Source: Hymenopellis radicata (Eukaryota; Basidiomycota; Agaricomycetes; Agaricales; Physalacriaceae). Taken from it: 64,000 nucleotides of DNA. The first letter of the stretch is position 1; each line of letters opens with the position of its first letter. This document shows positions 10,547 to 21,722 of this stretch, in pieces. Under the pieces are notes generated by a model. It saw only the letters and a list, made by a program, of their open reading frames with translations. It searched no databases and was not told the origin of the DNA. Made by a program: the position numbers and the translations under genes. The stretch is from NCBI GenBank assembly GCA_015501595.1, contig JADNRX010000083.1, positions 1 through 64,000 on the forward strand, read 5' to 3'.

Positions 10547-10779
10547 CTGTAGACTTTCATTCAATTCGTCGGCCCATGTGACCTGTGACCGGTCTGACGA
10601 AATTATGGTTTCGACAAATTACCATATATAGTAATTGCCGCCGCAGCGGAGCTGCGGCGGGAGGCTGGCGGGGGCCCCGCCGGAGACTTTTTCGTGATTT
10701 TTGCTGTGACGGCCGTGACTTTTCGTCGATTTCGGATCGTCCGTGACCCGTGACCAACGAATTGAATTAAAGTGTACAG
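10547..10779 (+). mobile_element. TA-flanked MITE 2 (233 bp)
   Basis: Ends CTGTAGACTTTCATTCAATT and a near-complementary right end, flanked by TA at 10545 and 10780. An internal palindrome surrounds ACCATATATAGTAATT. Nested in the hAT-like element. Confidence 0.85.
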
Positions 10780-11448
10780 TAATAACCGGTCATGACTGGT
10801 CTTCGACTGCAATAAAGGTATCCAGCAAGGCTTAACTTGAACTGACATCTTATAAGTGGTCACCTCAATGATCAGTGAGTATACCTAGGGTTTGCATAGC
10901 GAATTTTTTTCGTGCCTTGTGAGCATGCCTGTGCTCAATAGTACAGGCAGCATATCACAGTGCACGAGTTCCACCCCATACCTCCCGACGGTGCAACATC
11001 ATTGATGATGCTGCACCACCGCAAGGTAGTGGGGGGTGAGAAAGGAATGGGAGAAAAGAATAGGTGGGAGAGAGAGAGGCAACACTGGTCGTCGTCATCG
11101 TGACGGGGTTGTAGGGGGTTGTGATGCGGTGGCAGCATTCTCGTTGTGGTCGGGGCACCGTCAGTCACCGCTGTTCGAAACCGTGCACAGAGTCCAGACA
11201 GGTTACAAATGCACGAATAAGCCTAGAATACCAGATTAGAACAGTTTGAATCAAGGAAGAAACACGCACCATTTAGGCTGGATGCGTCCGCGACGCCATC
11301 CAGCCCGACTCCCAAATCATCGCCTCTCTCCTGGAGGCGTACTCGCTCAGCGGGGTCGTCCTACGTCTCATGGCTGCTGGAAAGCCGTTCTCTCCCGAGT
11401 CGTTCATCTTTGGCTGCCCATTTGTGGGGCATACGTGTCTATCCATGA

Positions 11449-11480
11449 CCGTTGCTAGGGCGTCGTGGCCGTAGCAACGG
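11449..11480. repeat. Hairpin motif inside the hAT-like element
   Basis: CCGTTGCTA and TAGCAACGG form a 9-bp stem around GGGCGTCGTGGCCG. A close second copy lies at about 13236-13265. Confidence 0.5.
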
Positions 11481-11570
11481 CCTTTCATGTCGTCCCAGCG
11501 GTCCAGCAGGTGCTTGAGGTTGCTGCTGCCATTGTAGGACAACAGCACGGCAATCATCGAGATGTGAATG

Positions 11571-11692
11571 TGCTGCCTGCTGTAAGGGCTTACGCAGCTG
11601 CTAATCGTGACAGCGGCGGGAACGTTGTCGTAAACGTTTCTTGACGCCCGCGGTACGAGACAGAGCGGCCTCAATACGAGGGCTTACGCGTG
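11571..11692 (+). repeat. Two M3 motifs inside the hAT-like element
   Basis: M3 (GAGGGCTTACGCG preceded by GCRGCCT-like sequence) appears at 11571-11596 and 11664-11692. Inverted copies lie at 12752-12779 and 13280-13306, and four more at 57-58 kb. Confidence 0.55.
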
Positions 11693-11945
11693 CACGATGG
11701 CATTCAGACGAGGAAGAGCGACAACGGTGTCGCGCGTCGATGGTGGTGGTTGGCGAGAGAGAGAGACAACTCCGAACAGTGTTCGATCACTGTCCGGGTT
11801 GTTCGGATCGGGCATCCGATCGCGAACGGAACGAGCTCATCAACGCTCGGGACAGTGACGACGCGCTCGGAGTCGTGAGTTAAGTGTCGGAATCCAATGC
11901 GGAAGGTGTATATTAAATATAGAGATACGAAACTTGGTACTTCTA

Positions 11946-12178
11946 CTGTACACTTCAATTCAATTCGTCGGTCACGGGTCACAGGCGATCCGAAATCGAC
12001 GAAAAGTCACAGTGGTCACAGCGAAATTCTCAAAAAAATCGTCGGCGGGGCCCCCGCCAGCCTCCCGACGCAGCTCCGCCGCGGCAGGAATTACCATATA
12101 TGGTAATTCGTCGAAACCATAATTTCGTCGGACCGGTCACAGGTCACATGGCCCGACGAATTGAATGAAAGTCTACAG
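11946..12178 (-). mobile_element. TA-flanked MITE 3 (233 bp)
   Basis: Same family and length as MITE 2 but in the opposite orientation, flanked by TA at 11944 and 12179. A central ACCATATATGGT palindrome is perfect here. Nested in the hAT-like element. Confidence 0.85.
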
Positions 12179-13763
12179 TACTGTACCTAGATATGGAACT
12201 GAGCATACGTAGATAGTATACCATTGACTTAGCTAGAGATCGCGCTCTCCAGCGCGCTACACGACCACAGACAGCCAGAATTTCTATTGCATATACACTA
12301 CACAGTCCCTTATACTAATCTCTCCTACTCCCAAGGAACTCAAAAGGGACTCAACCGGTCAAATACATTGTACTTGCTTCAATGATTCACTGTACGTTAC
12401 ATTAGTATACTTATATCCGTCAACAGTGTCAAAAATTAGACCAAAAAATGAAATACTCTCAAATATGCTATGAACACATGCCACCAACTTCTAAGGCTTC
12501 AAACCTCTCCGTTGTCGTGCTAGAGCACGCTGAACCCGCCAAAAACAGCCCGGTCCGATCATCCAAATGGTGATCGAGACGCTTTTTGGTGGTTGATCTC
12601 TCTTCTCAACCACCACCACCCCGCGACGCCTGGACGCCGACGACTCGACCATGGGACGCGGGTCTTCCAGGCGTCCTTCCGCTGCAATCTATCACTTTTT
12701 CTCCCTTTTTTCGTGGATATGCGGGCTTCAAGGGCCCCGGCGGCCCCGCAGGACGCGTAAGCCCTCGAATGAGGCTGCAAATTTTTAACGACGATAATGG
12801 TGACCCCCGCGGGCTGGAGTATTCGTGAACTCGACGTCGCGCTGTCGGCTGCAGGTGGCGTCATCATGGTGCATATATTTTTCTTTTGTTTTCACATCGA
12901 CTTATCGCACCCAGCACGACCGTCGACCAATCCTCTTCTTCAACCACGACGACCACCCAGAGCGCGCGACGATTGTCGGCTCTGCCTCGCTGACGATTGT
13001 CAGGCAGGCTGTGGGGTGCATCTTCTGTCTTTGGCTTCGTGCCGGGCATCGCTGCTGTCTCCGCGACGAGGTGCTGCTGTCTCCGCGACCAGGCAGAGGA
13101 CCATGACTCCAGCATAGGATAACGACGACTCAAGACTCGAGAACGGATGGCCGCCATCCTGCATGCTCAACATGACGATGTGCCGACCTCTGGATGGCTC
13201 CCATTGCCCCACAATAGGGCTCAGATACACGCAAGGACCGTCGCTAGGGTGTCGTGGCCCTAGCAACAGCTGGGTATCAACGTGTAAGGCCCTCGAATGG
13301 GCAGCAGACGACGTAGGACGACTCCGACCGTGTTCACGGAGCCGACTTCAGGAGCAGAGGAGGTGGAAATATGGCAGCATTTATGAATATGGGTGCATGG
13401 GGCGTCTGCTGACGACGCCGTGCAATAGGTATGTTTTTCTTCTTTTCCACTACCACTCTTTTTCCACCACTATCACCATCCCCACCACCATCACCTTCCT
13501 ACCATCATCCTACTCTCAGTCCGCTATCATGCACGGCTGAGCGTCCCCGTGCCATTGCCCGGGGATGCTCATCGGGCATGAATGGATTCGCAGAGGTCGC
13601 GGTTCGCAGAACTCGTATGAACGCGAGTTTTGAGAAGTGCAGGTACTTGCTTGATCTTGCGCCACACATTGCAGAGTGAGTATACCGTAGTCACATCAGT
13701 ATTTTTGTGAGACCATATTATTTGAGCAAGGTGTCATGTAGTGTACGAATTGAAAATGAATAT

Positions 13764-13851
13764 GACCTTTTGGCACAATGGAAAAATTGGCTGACATACC
13801 TGCGTATGAATGGTCGGACTCCACGGGTTCAATTCCCATGGGGTCCATTTT
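13764..13851 (+). tRNA. tRNA-like element with Pol III A and B boxes (probably a SINE head or pseudo-tRNA)
   Basis: TGGCACAATGG at 13771-13781 fits the A-box and GGTTCAATTCC at 13826-13836 fits the B-box; a TTTT run follows at about 13848. Spacing and total length near 83 nt would suit a long-variable-arm tRNA. However, the acceptor and D stems pair poorly and the anticodon stem is not convincing, so a functional tRNA is unlikely. It lies near the right end of the hAT-like element. Confidence 0.3.
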
Positions 13852-14099
13852 GTCCAGGATGACCGGTTAGCACCGGTTAGGGCAGTCAATAACCGGTCTA
13901 ACCGTGACTCCGGTCAAACCGGAGTCTGTTCGGTTATTAGCAGTTATTGTATTTCTTCTTTTTGTGAGACCGTTGAGCGTGACCGGTCAGTGACTGTAAC
14001 CATGGTCACTTACTATAGCGGTTATGTGTGGTTAGGTCAGGTCTGGTCAGTGGTCTTTTAGCGGTTATGAGACCTGACTTTCAAACGCTAGTCACATTC

Positions 14100-17000
14100 C
14101 ACCTCGCTTTTACTAGCAGTGTACCCACGAAGGCCGAATGACACAAAACTTCTCCGTGCTGATAGTACTCTACTGCTGAGAACGCGCTGCCTCTCACTCT
14201 TCGCGATGGTTTCTTGTGCGTCTCCTCATCTGTGCGCCATCCATCTGTGCGTGCTCATGCGATGAGACTGGATGTCCTTCCTTTATTCTCCAATCTCCCA
14301 TTTCCTTGCTAATTCCCTCTGTGCCGAAGCCGACTAACTATACTTACTCGTGTCTTGGGACCGTGGCCCCTTGTCCTAACGGATATGGCACCTTCATCTA
14401 CCTTCATTTGGTCATCAAAGTCGCTTTTACATGGGGAGGTTGAAATCGGGCACGACGACACTGTGCTTTTTTTTCTCTCCTTCCTTTTTATGCCTAACAT
14501 TGTGTTGATGGGCTTTGCGTAAGCGGTGGTGATCTACGTTTTTCCGTCCTCTATCTACGCCTAAGACATCAGACATGCCCAATACCCCTCGTGTCATGTT
14601 CGCCGTCCTCTCTCAATTTCAAGCTGAGTAGGTCGGCATCCTTTCCATGGCCACTTATCGTCCTCGAACGTCAGCGCATAGTCCTTCACCATCGTTTTCC
14701 TTTATTGATACATGGATCAGAGGACGAAATCGTATTGCGAATCGTAGGTATGTCGATTTAGCCTAGCCGGTTAGTTCGACAATGATTCCCTAAATTCCAC
14801 CGAATATTTTTTTGCGTGTTTTGTCTCGTCAGACGCGACTGGTGTCGCCGAGGTCATGCTATTGCATCTTCTCTTCATAAAGAAGCGAGGCCACTGGCCG
14901 TAGCCGCGTGTCCTATTATCGGCCGCACAGAACCGAGCGTAACCTTTTTCGCTTTGCATAGCAGAGACTAGCCGTATCTTTGACTGCACTTGGCCTAGCG
15001 GCATAGGGTCACTTGTGAACGATGCTCTTCCACCCGTTCTTTTTGTCAACAAGCGCACGACGGCACGGCGGAAAAGCAAATCTCCGATTTCATCGGCCAG
15101 CTCTCGCCTTGCACAAGTCAGGACGGTAGAAATTCTCGACGATTCTGTGGCCACTTGTCCTACTGGAAATGTGCCTCAATTCCCTAATACTGCATGTGCC
15201 GATACTGTACCGTTTCGACCGCATGTTCGCATAACGCGTCACGCGGCCGTCGGAACCTAACTTAGAGCTAATGATAACGCGTAACGGGGCCTCATTTCAG
15301 GGCTGCATCGCCCAAAACGGCAATTTTTCGGGCCCGCCTGCGGCGGGACTTCCAAATTGGGCCTTGTGCCTGAAAACGAACCTATTTCCTGTAAGTTCGC
15401 GGCATAACGCGTCACATGCCGCGAACTTACGGTCGAAACGGTACAGTAACACCTTTTTCCTTCCATCGACGGTACTCATTTTCGTGCCTTGGTGGTTGTG
15501 CAGGCTCGGGCGCCTCGTTACGGTGTCGTTGACAAGTTGGAACGGCCATCCAGCACGGCGTCTTATGTAGTTTGAGTCGATGCTTGTTGAAGCTGGATTA
15601 AGACTAGTTTCGGATTCACACACCGGGTGGTATGTATCCCTCCGGGGGCCCATGGTCTACTGGATATGGTGTCTCCATGGACAATTGGGAACGATCATCA
15701 CTTTTTTGCGGAGCGTTTTTTCCTTCTTGCATCACCTTTCCTCGCGCGTAACGCTGGGAGACGCACCTTCGTGCAAGGAATAACTCTTGTTTTGAGTAGG
15801 TGGATGTGTTTATTGTGCTGGCTCCCGATTGCGTCAAAAGGTTACGAGTGCGCAGCGACACGTTTATTGCTAAGTTGTGCCGTGTCCCCTCTGAACGCAT
15901 TGATCCAGCTTCCTCTACTTTCCTTATCTTCTTCGCCGAGGCCACTTGTCCTATCGGAAAGGGCGCTCGTGTGTTGATTGAACCGTCGATAGAGTTTTTG
16001 CAGACCAGGTCGGTTATCAAATCCTCAGTCGACTGTTTGCATGCGGAGTAGGCTGTAGTGGAGAGGCGACTTGTCCTCTCGGATCAGCGCCTCAGTACGG
16101 CAGTCTCAGCAGGAGTTGTTTTTAGCTTTGCGTACATGGCGAGTACACCTGCCGTAGTGACTTGTCCTCAGCGCAATTTCTTTGATTTCTATTCCTCGGG
16201 AACCCGTCATACCTCTTCGAGTATCGCTTTCTTGTGCCACGGAACGGATTTCGTAGACTGGTATCTGTTAAAATCGAATTGAGCCATTTCACTGCGGGGA
16301 CTGTCGCCATCTCCCGCAGCTGCCGCGGAAGGACTTGTAGGGGAATCTTCTTCAACGAGGTTTTTGAACGAACGTTGAACCTGGGGCCGCAGCCATGGAC
16401 ATTTTCAATCGGAGATTGAATATACCCTCTCTTCCTTGTCCTTGTCCTTTGTCGCATTCTGGCCTGCTTGCAGGGCCAGCACTGTACCATTCGTAACGGA
16501 ATGACATCAAACTTTTACGTTACTGCGCTGGCCCTCACTCTTCGCGACGGATTCTTCTTCTCTGTGCATCTGTGCGTGCTCACTCACCAGTCGATGATTC
16601 TCCAACCTCTCGTTTCCTTGCTAGTTCCCTCTTCAAATGTCTGTGCCGAAAGCGACTAATTATACCTACTCGTGTCTTCGAAACGTGGCCTCTTATCCTA
16701 ACGGATATGGCACCTCTATGTGTGTATTTCTTGTTTTTACATGGGGGAGGCTGAGATCTGACAAGAGCGCCATGTCCATGTAGCGGACGCGACTATACGA
16801 GACACGGTACTCCTCCTGCTCTCTGTTTGAGCCAGTAGCAGCGGTTAATCCCCCCTAATGATGATCCTTCGCCTATGTGGGTGTACCTCGAAATTGTTCC
16901 TAGTTCTCCTCTTGACCTGCGAGGGCATTCGTAGCGTCAGGCGGACGGTTCTCATGGCGTGAGTGGGAGGAGGTTGTTTCAGATTGGGCGGGGACTCCCT

Positions 17001-17300
17001 CGACTCGAGGCGCCTTGGCTTATCGGAACGGTACCTCATACAACATGCTTGTGTCAATGTCATTTTTGGTGCTTTGATATGGCCACTTGCCCTACCGGAA
17101 CGGAGCCTAGTGATCTCTTGAAGACAGATAGCACCATTTTTGGTTTGCATTTAACAAGGAAAGGATATTCTGCGGCGAACTTCTCTGCTCAGTGCTTGAG
17201 GAACAACGACTCATCCTCTTCCCCTGCTCGCGCTTCTCCTACGGATACGATACCGGAGTTTCAAGCACCACCGGATCATCTCTTCTTCTGACTAAACATT
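14100..17300 (+). repeat. M1-bearing noncoding unit, copy at 14-17 kb
   Basis: This unit is collinear with 33130-35050 (same orientation) and, inverted, with about 38940-40790 and 22400-23580. M1 copies read on the minus strand at 14363-14393, 14647-14667 (partial), 15147-15179, 15938-15968, 16063-16093, 16685-16715, 17007-17038 and 17079-17108. Frames such as EATCPIGKGA over M1 are short and shift between copies, so I treat the unit as noncoding. Confidence 0.6.
16404..16420. promoter_or_regulatory. M2 palindrome
   Basis: TTCAATC-GGA-GATTGAA, perfect arms. It lies inside the M1 unit next to the CTGGGGCCGCAGCC flank shared with 19540. Function unknown. Confidence 0.35.
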
Positions 17301-17379
17301 TTCTTAGATGATGCGGCTGCGGCAGGTGTTTAAATCGCATAGGCATTATGAGCGTTACGCCCCCAGGCTAGCAAAACAG

Positions 17380-17830
17380 TGCGCCAATTCTCTCTATCGA
17401 TTTCTGTTTGTAATGTACACGGTCTCGACAAGTACAAGTAAACGCGTCTTCTAACAGTGTGCAGCCGCAGCATGTCTCTAGGTACTCCCGGGACGCTCGC
17501 GGCGGGGGAGCAGACGGCGGTGGGACGGTGGGCGTGACTACACTTAGGAGAGACGAGGAGCCTTCTTCGCGGAACATCTGGTGGTGAGGATGACGAGAAG
17601 GAGACGACTCGGTGGAAGAGGAAGACATACTCCTGAACCTGGGGGAATACTCCCTGGCAAGGTCAGTCTCCACGCTTCCCCGGGCATTAGGTGAGAAGAG
17701 ATGCCGTCGAACAAGCCCCGTACTCCCGCCGTCTTCTTCACACTCTCGATTGCGCGCTTGTCGCCCGACGCGTGGAGGCGGAATCTAGAGGTCTGGATAG
17801 TACGCGAGTGAGACGACGTGATGGATGAGT
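17380..17830 (-). pseudogene. Gene fragment behind a shared 5' module, copy at 17 kb
   Basis: After an apparent intron the minus strand reads toward IESVKKTAGVRGLFDGI and then Ser/Pro-rich sequence (SSSSTESSPSRHPHH, REEGSSSLL, PPPSAPPPRASRE). The copy at 20690-21110 has VKKTVATAGVRCLFDGIK and a similar Pro/Ser-rich tail with stops. Joins between frames are uncertain, so both look decayed. The start of exon 2 (ASTRRATSA-like bases) resembles the H1-like genes before diverging. Confidence 0.35.
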
Positions 17831-18130
17831 AGGGAAGACGTACTGGGTTATGCTAGCAGCGATGATAGGCCGCTTCTTTGGTGATGCCATGATCGTGGTA
17901 GCGGTACCAAGCGGAGGTATACCTGCTCCACGAAGTCCAGGTCACCTGCATGTTCCTCTACCCGGCCGGGTGATGGATGCGACGGTGATAGAGCAAAAGA
18001 CGTATTCAGATTGCCCCATGACATGGTCCTGATTCTCACGCGCCATAAAGGTACGAGCTAAGTCAACGCAGAGCGTCATCGATATCCAGTTTGGGGTCGC
18101 GTTGATTGTATGGGAATATCAACCCCCAGA
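17830..18130 (-). repeat. Shared 5' module, copy 2
   Basis: Homologous to 7590-7870, 21110-21420 and 37590-37870. Here the ATG near 17891 gives MASPKKRPIIAAS before a GTACGTC donor-like site, the most open version of the four. Confidence 0.55.
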
Positions 18131-18287
18131 CTATTTGCCTCCTTAGACGCGTAGCGATCGTGCTTCCGCCTCCTCAATACTGTGCTCGGTTATGATATGG
18201 CCTGTGCGCGGCCGTGTAATGTCGCCGTCGAAAACAAAAGAAGCCATCCGCCGTGCTACACACCAAAAGTACAAGTTGCATACGTAT

Positions 18288-19201
18288 AGACGCCATATCC
18301 GGTAGGACACGGCGCCTTCTCTTCAACCAAAGTTCAGACAGTGGTCTACCATCAGCATCGAGGCAACTATTCAACGAGCCCGTCCAAGAACAACACCATG
18401 CACGATATGAAACCAATCGACGAACCAATCCTCAATAGAGCCTGCCCTGCAGATGAAGACGAACACTGAGCTAGTGCCGCAGAAGGAACTCTGTCCTCGT
18501 TAAAGGCTCCATCAAAAAAATGTCTTCGGTCTACTAGTGGATCAGGCGCCATTCCGATAGGACAAGTCGCCTCGTATCTTCTTCGCATTTGGCTAGTAGG
18601 TAGAATAAGCAACAGGGAATTGCACAAGGTACGCCACGACGAAGTGACTTGGTACTCACGAACGTCGTCAGGGTTGTACACATTGGAACCCGAAAATTCT
18701 ATTCCACCTGGCCAGATAATGAGGCACCCGTTCTGCTAAGCCCGGTCGCCTGGAGTCAAGGAGAGCTCTCAATGCAATAGACAACTTCTTCCCACTCACA
18801 TCATGAGAACCCGTCCGCATAAACGCACATCAGTAAAACGTCGTAGTAGTGGCATAGACCCATTCGCGTCGCGTTCAATATCTCCCCCCAAGTCCGCAGT
18901 GGCATGAAAGAGACGACGAATCGCACCTTGCTTCCTCGAGAACAGAGTTCCATTACACATGGCGCAGTAAGACAACAAGCTCAGCCTAGTATACCGGCGA
19001 GCCATCATGTGAGCAGAAACTAAAATGAAAAAAATGTCTGCCAACACACCCTACGAAGCCATCGTTCCGGTAGGACATACGGCCTCTGTCATCTGCAATG
19101 AGAATTCGAGAACGCGACGCATCTTCGATCTGAGGTCCACAAAAAAGAACAGAAATTGGACTGCCAATATGAGGCGCAGTTCCGATAGGACAAGTGGCCT
19201 C
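18288..19201 (+). repeat. M1 element cluster (5 copies)
   Basis: M1 copies at 18288-18318, 18544-18573, 18721-18755, 19056-19086 and 19171-19201, all in plus orientation. The spacing of the last pair (about 115 bases) matches the pairs at 9816/9925 and 38617/38729. Confidence 0.65.
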
Positions 19202-19214
19202 GCAGAAGACACAG

Positions 19215-19470
19215 AACTAGGAACAATCTCGAGGTGGGTGCATTGAGGAAGGCCCGACGGGTAACCGGTATGGCTGTCCAGAGACGGCAGTTGGACAAAG
19301 GAAAGTGTGCGCCATCTAGAGGAAGTGCGTAGCATGATGATATGTATTTAGAGAAGGAGCGTGCGGAGATGATGCAGCGGGGCGAAGCGATGTCGGCGAG
19401 TGCATCGAAGATTTTTGAGAGGATTTAGTTCGGTATGGAGATCCATAATATAGACGGTGTTTAGATTTTG
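19215..19470 (-). pseudogene. N-terminal F-box fragment
   Basis: Minus-strand pieces match the start of the gene at 31689-32941: ILSKIFDALADIASPRCIIS, ARSFS and TAIPVTRRAF. The codon after PN is a stop (TAG from the GAA of NEIL), so the fragment is dead. It ends at the M1 module near 19202. An M2 palindrome lies upstream at 19565. Confidence 0.5.
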
Positions 19471-19564
19471 TGAGAGCTCTAAAAGAAGGAATAACTTCTC
19501 GGGGAATGTTATCCAACGAGGTTGAGATGAGTTTCAATCACCTGGGGCCGCAGCCTCAGACATT

Positions 19565-19581
19565 TTCAGTCGGAGATTGAA
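19565..19581. promoter_or_regulatory. M2 palindrome (one mismatch)
   Basis: TTCAGTC-GGA-GATTGAA, one arm base changed, upstream of the F-box fragment at 19215-19470. Confidence 0.35.
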
Positions 19582-19899
19582 TATACCCACGTTCGGCTTC
19601 TCTTCCTTGTCCTTCGTCGCATGCTGGCTTGCTTCAACGCGCACTGTACCACCCGTTTCAAATACCATGAAACTTCTGCGTGTTAATAGCAGTCTACTGG
19701 TGGGAACTTCGCTCTGGCTCTCACTCTTCGCGACGGTTTCTTGTGCGCGTCCTTCTCTGTCAGACAGACGTCTGTGTGTCTGTGCGTGCTCATGCGATGC
19801 GACCAGTGCATGTCCTTCGTTCATTCTCCTAGCCATTTCCTGCCTAGTTCCATCTTGTGCCGAAGGCGACTAATTATACTTACTCCTGGTTTCGGACCG

Positions 19900-20391
19900 T
19901 GGCCTCTTGTCCTAACGGATATGGCACCTCTCGGTTGGACTTGTAGGCATTTTTTCATGGACAGGTTAAAATCAGGTCCGAGCGCCATGCGGACGTGACT
20001 AGACGAGACGCGGTGCTCCTCCTACTCTCACGGTGCGTGTATGGCAACTGTCTTGAAATTGTTCCTAGTTCTGTATTAAACTCTTCTTGACCCGCGAGGG
20101 CACTCGTAGCCTCATCATGAACGTAACGTTAGGCGGACGGTTCTCATGCCAGTGTGAGTGGGAGGAGGTTGTCTCAGATTGGGCGGGAACTCCCTGGACT
20201 CGAGGCGTCTTGGCTTATCGGAACGGCGCCTCATAATGAAACGCTCGTCCCAATTTTTTGGGGGTTTGATACGTACAACGTGAGTGAGTACTGCATGCAC
20301 TACGCGGATTGACTTGGCTGCTTGTTCAATTCTGGATAGTAGGGCAATATGAAGGGGATATGAGGCCACTTGTCCTACCGGAACGGCGCCT
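19900..20391 (-). repeat. M1 element cluster (3 copies)
   Basis: M1 copies at 19900-19930, 20202-20232 and 20362-20391, in minus orientation. The copy at 20202 has six-base arms GAGGCG/CGCCTC. Confidence 0.65.
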
Positions 20392-20689
20392 ATTGATCTC
20401 TTTCATGACATTCAGTCTGAGTTAGCGGCATTTTTTTGTGGGCATTTAACAAGGCACGGGGTGCTTCAATATATTCTACGGCGGACCTCGCTCGAGGAAC
20501 AACGATCTCATCCCTCTTCCCCTGCTCGCGCTTCTCCTACGGATACGATACCTGAGTTTCAAGCACCGGATCATCTCTTCCTCTGAGTAAACATTCCCAT
20601 GTGCCCTGCTAGACGACGCGGCTGCGGCAAGTGTTTAAATCGTACATGGGCATTATAAGCGTCACGCCCCGCTAGCAAAACAGTGCGCC

Positions 20690-21110
20690 AACCTACGCAT
20701 CTCTCTATCGATTATTTATAGCAGTCTCAAGAAGTATAACTAAACGCGTCTTCCAGCAGTGTGCAGCGGCAGCGTGTCTCTAGGTAATCCCCGGGACGCT
20801 CGCGGCAGGGGAGTAGATGGTGGTGGCGACGGTGGGTGTGAACGTAGGAGAGACGAAGAGCCTTCTTCGCGGACCATCTAGCGGTGAGGATCAGGAGAAG
20901 GAGACGACTTGGTGTAAGCGGAAGACGTACTCTTCTCTGGGGGTATACTCCCCGCCAAGGCCAGTCTCCACACTTGATGCCGTCGAACAAGCAGCGCACA
21001 CCCGCCGTGGCCACCGTCTTCTTCACACTCTCGATCATGCGCGTGTCGCCCGACGCTTAGAGGCGGAATCTCGATGGCTGCACAGTAGGCGAGTGGAACG
21101 ACGGGATGGA
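20690..21110 (-). pseudogene. Gene fragment behind a shared 5' module, copy at 21 kb
   Basis: Related to 17380-17830: VKKTVATAGVRCLFDGIK, then Pro/Ser-rich sequence with stops. It follows the shared 5' module at 21110-21420. Frame breaks and stops indicate decay. Confidence 0.35.
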
Positions 21111-21420
21111 TAAGTAAGGAAGACGTACTGGGTTATGCTAGCAGCGATTGTAGCCCAGCCAGAACGGGTACAGCCGACTCTTCTCTGGTGATGCCATGGT
21201 CGTGGTAGCGGTACCAAGCGGTATACCTGCTCCACAAAGTCCAAGTCGCCTGCATTTTGCTCTACCGTGAGGGATGCGACGGGGAGCAAAAGACGGATTC
21301 AGATTGCCCCATGACATGGTCCTGACTCTCGCGCGCCATAAAGGTATGAGGTAAATCAATGCGAAGCGTCATCGATGCCCATTTGGGGTCGCGCTGATTG
21401 TATCCTTAGATGCGTCGCGA
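21110..21420 (-). repeat. Shared 5' module, copy 3
   Basis: Homologous to the modules at 7.6, 17.8 and 37.6 kb; the ATG gives MASPEKSRLYPFWLGYNRC and a stop. Confidence 0.5.
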
Positions 21421-21722
21421 TCGCGTTTACCCTTCCTAAGCGCGAATAAACACGGGGGGTACGCTGCGATGTGGTCCGTGCGGCGTTTATGGTCGTGTGG
21501 GTGTGGACACAACGTGTTAGAAACCTTAGAGATCAGCTTCCTCTGTGTCCGCATTTTCCATCCGCTAAGCAATTATTATATCATTCCGTATCCGAGTCGA
21601 TGTGTTGCTGAACCAATGAGGGATCTTCCTCGCACGAAAGAGAAGAGGACTCGGAGCCCATCCTGCACGATTGTTGGGCCCTGTTGGAAAAAAAAGAAAT
21701 CCCTTTTTCATAACGACAAATG

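Larger units (their letters stand above)
10346..14090. mobile_element. hAT-like non-autonomous DNA transposon (3.7 kb)
   Basis: The ends are perfect inverted repeats of at least 19 bases starting TAGCGTTTGAAAGTCAGGT, fitting the hAT terminal rule YARNG. They are flanked by ATCACATT on the left and GTCACATT on the right, a 7-of-8 match to an 8-bp target duplication as expected for hAT. Just inside both ends lie many short GACCGGTTA-like repeats, typical of hAT subterminal regions. The related locus near 33128-33150 shows the two flanks joined without the element. No long reading frame resembles a transposase, so the element is non-autonomous. Two MITEs (10547, 11946) are nested in it, and several motifs are shared with 57-58 kb. 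Confidence 0.75.

Noticed and set aside
11246..13680. Transposase gene inside the hAT-like element
   Set aside because: All frames are short, GC-rich and without RNase-H-like or hAT C-terminal motifs.
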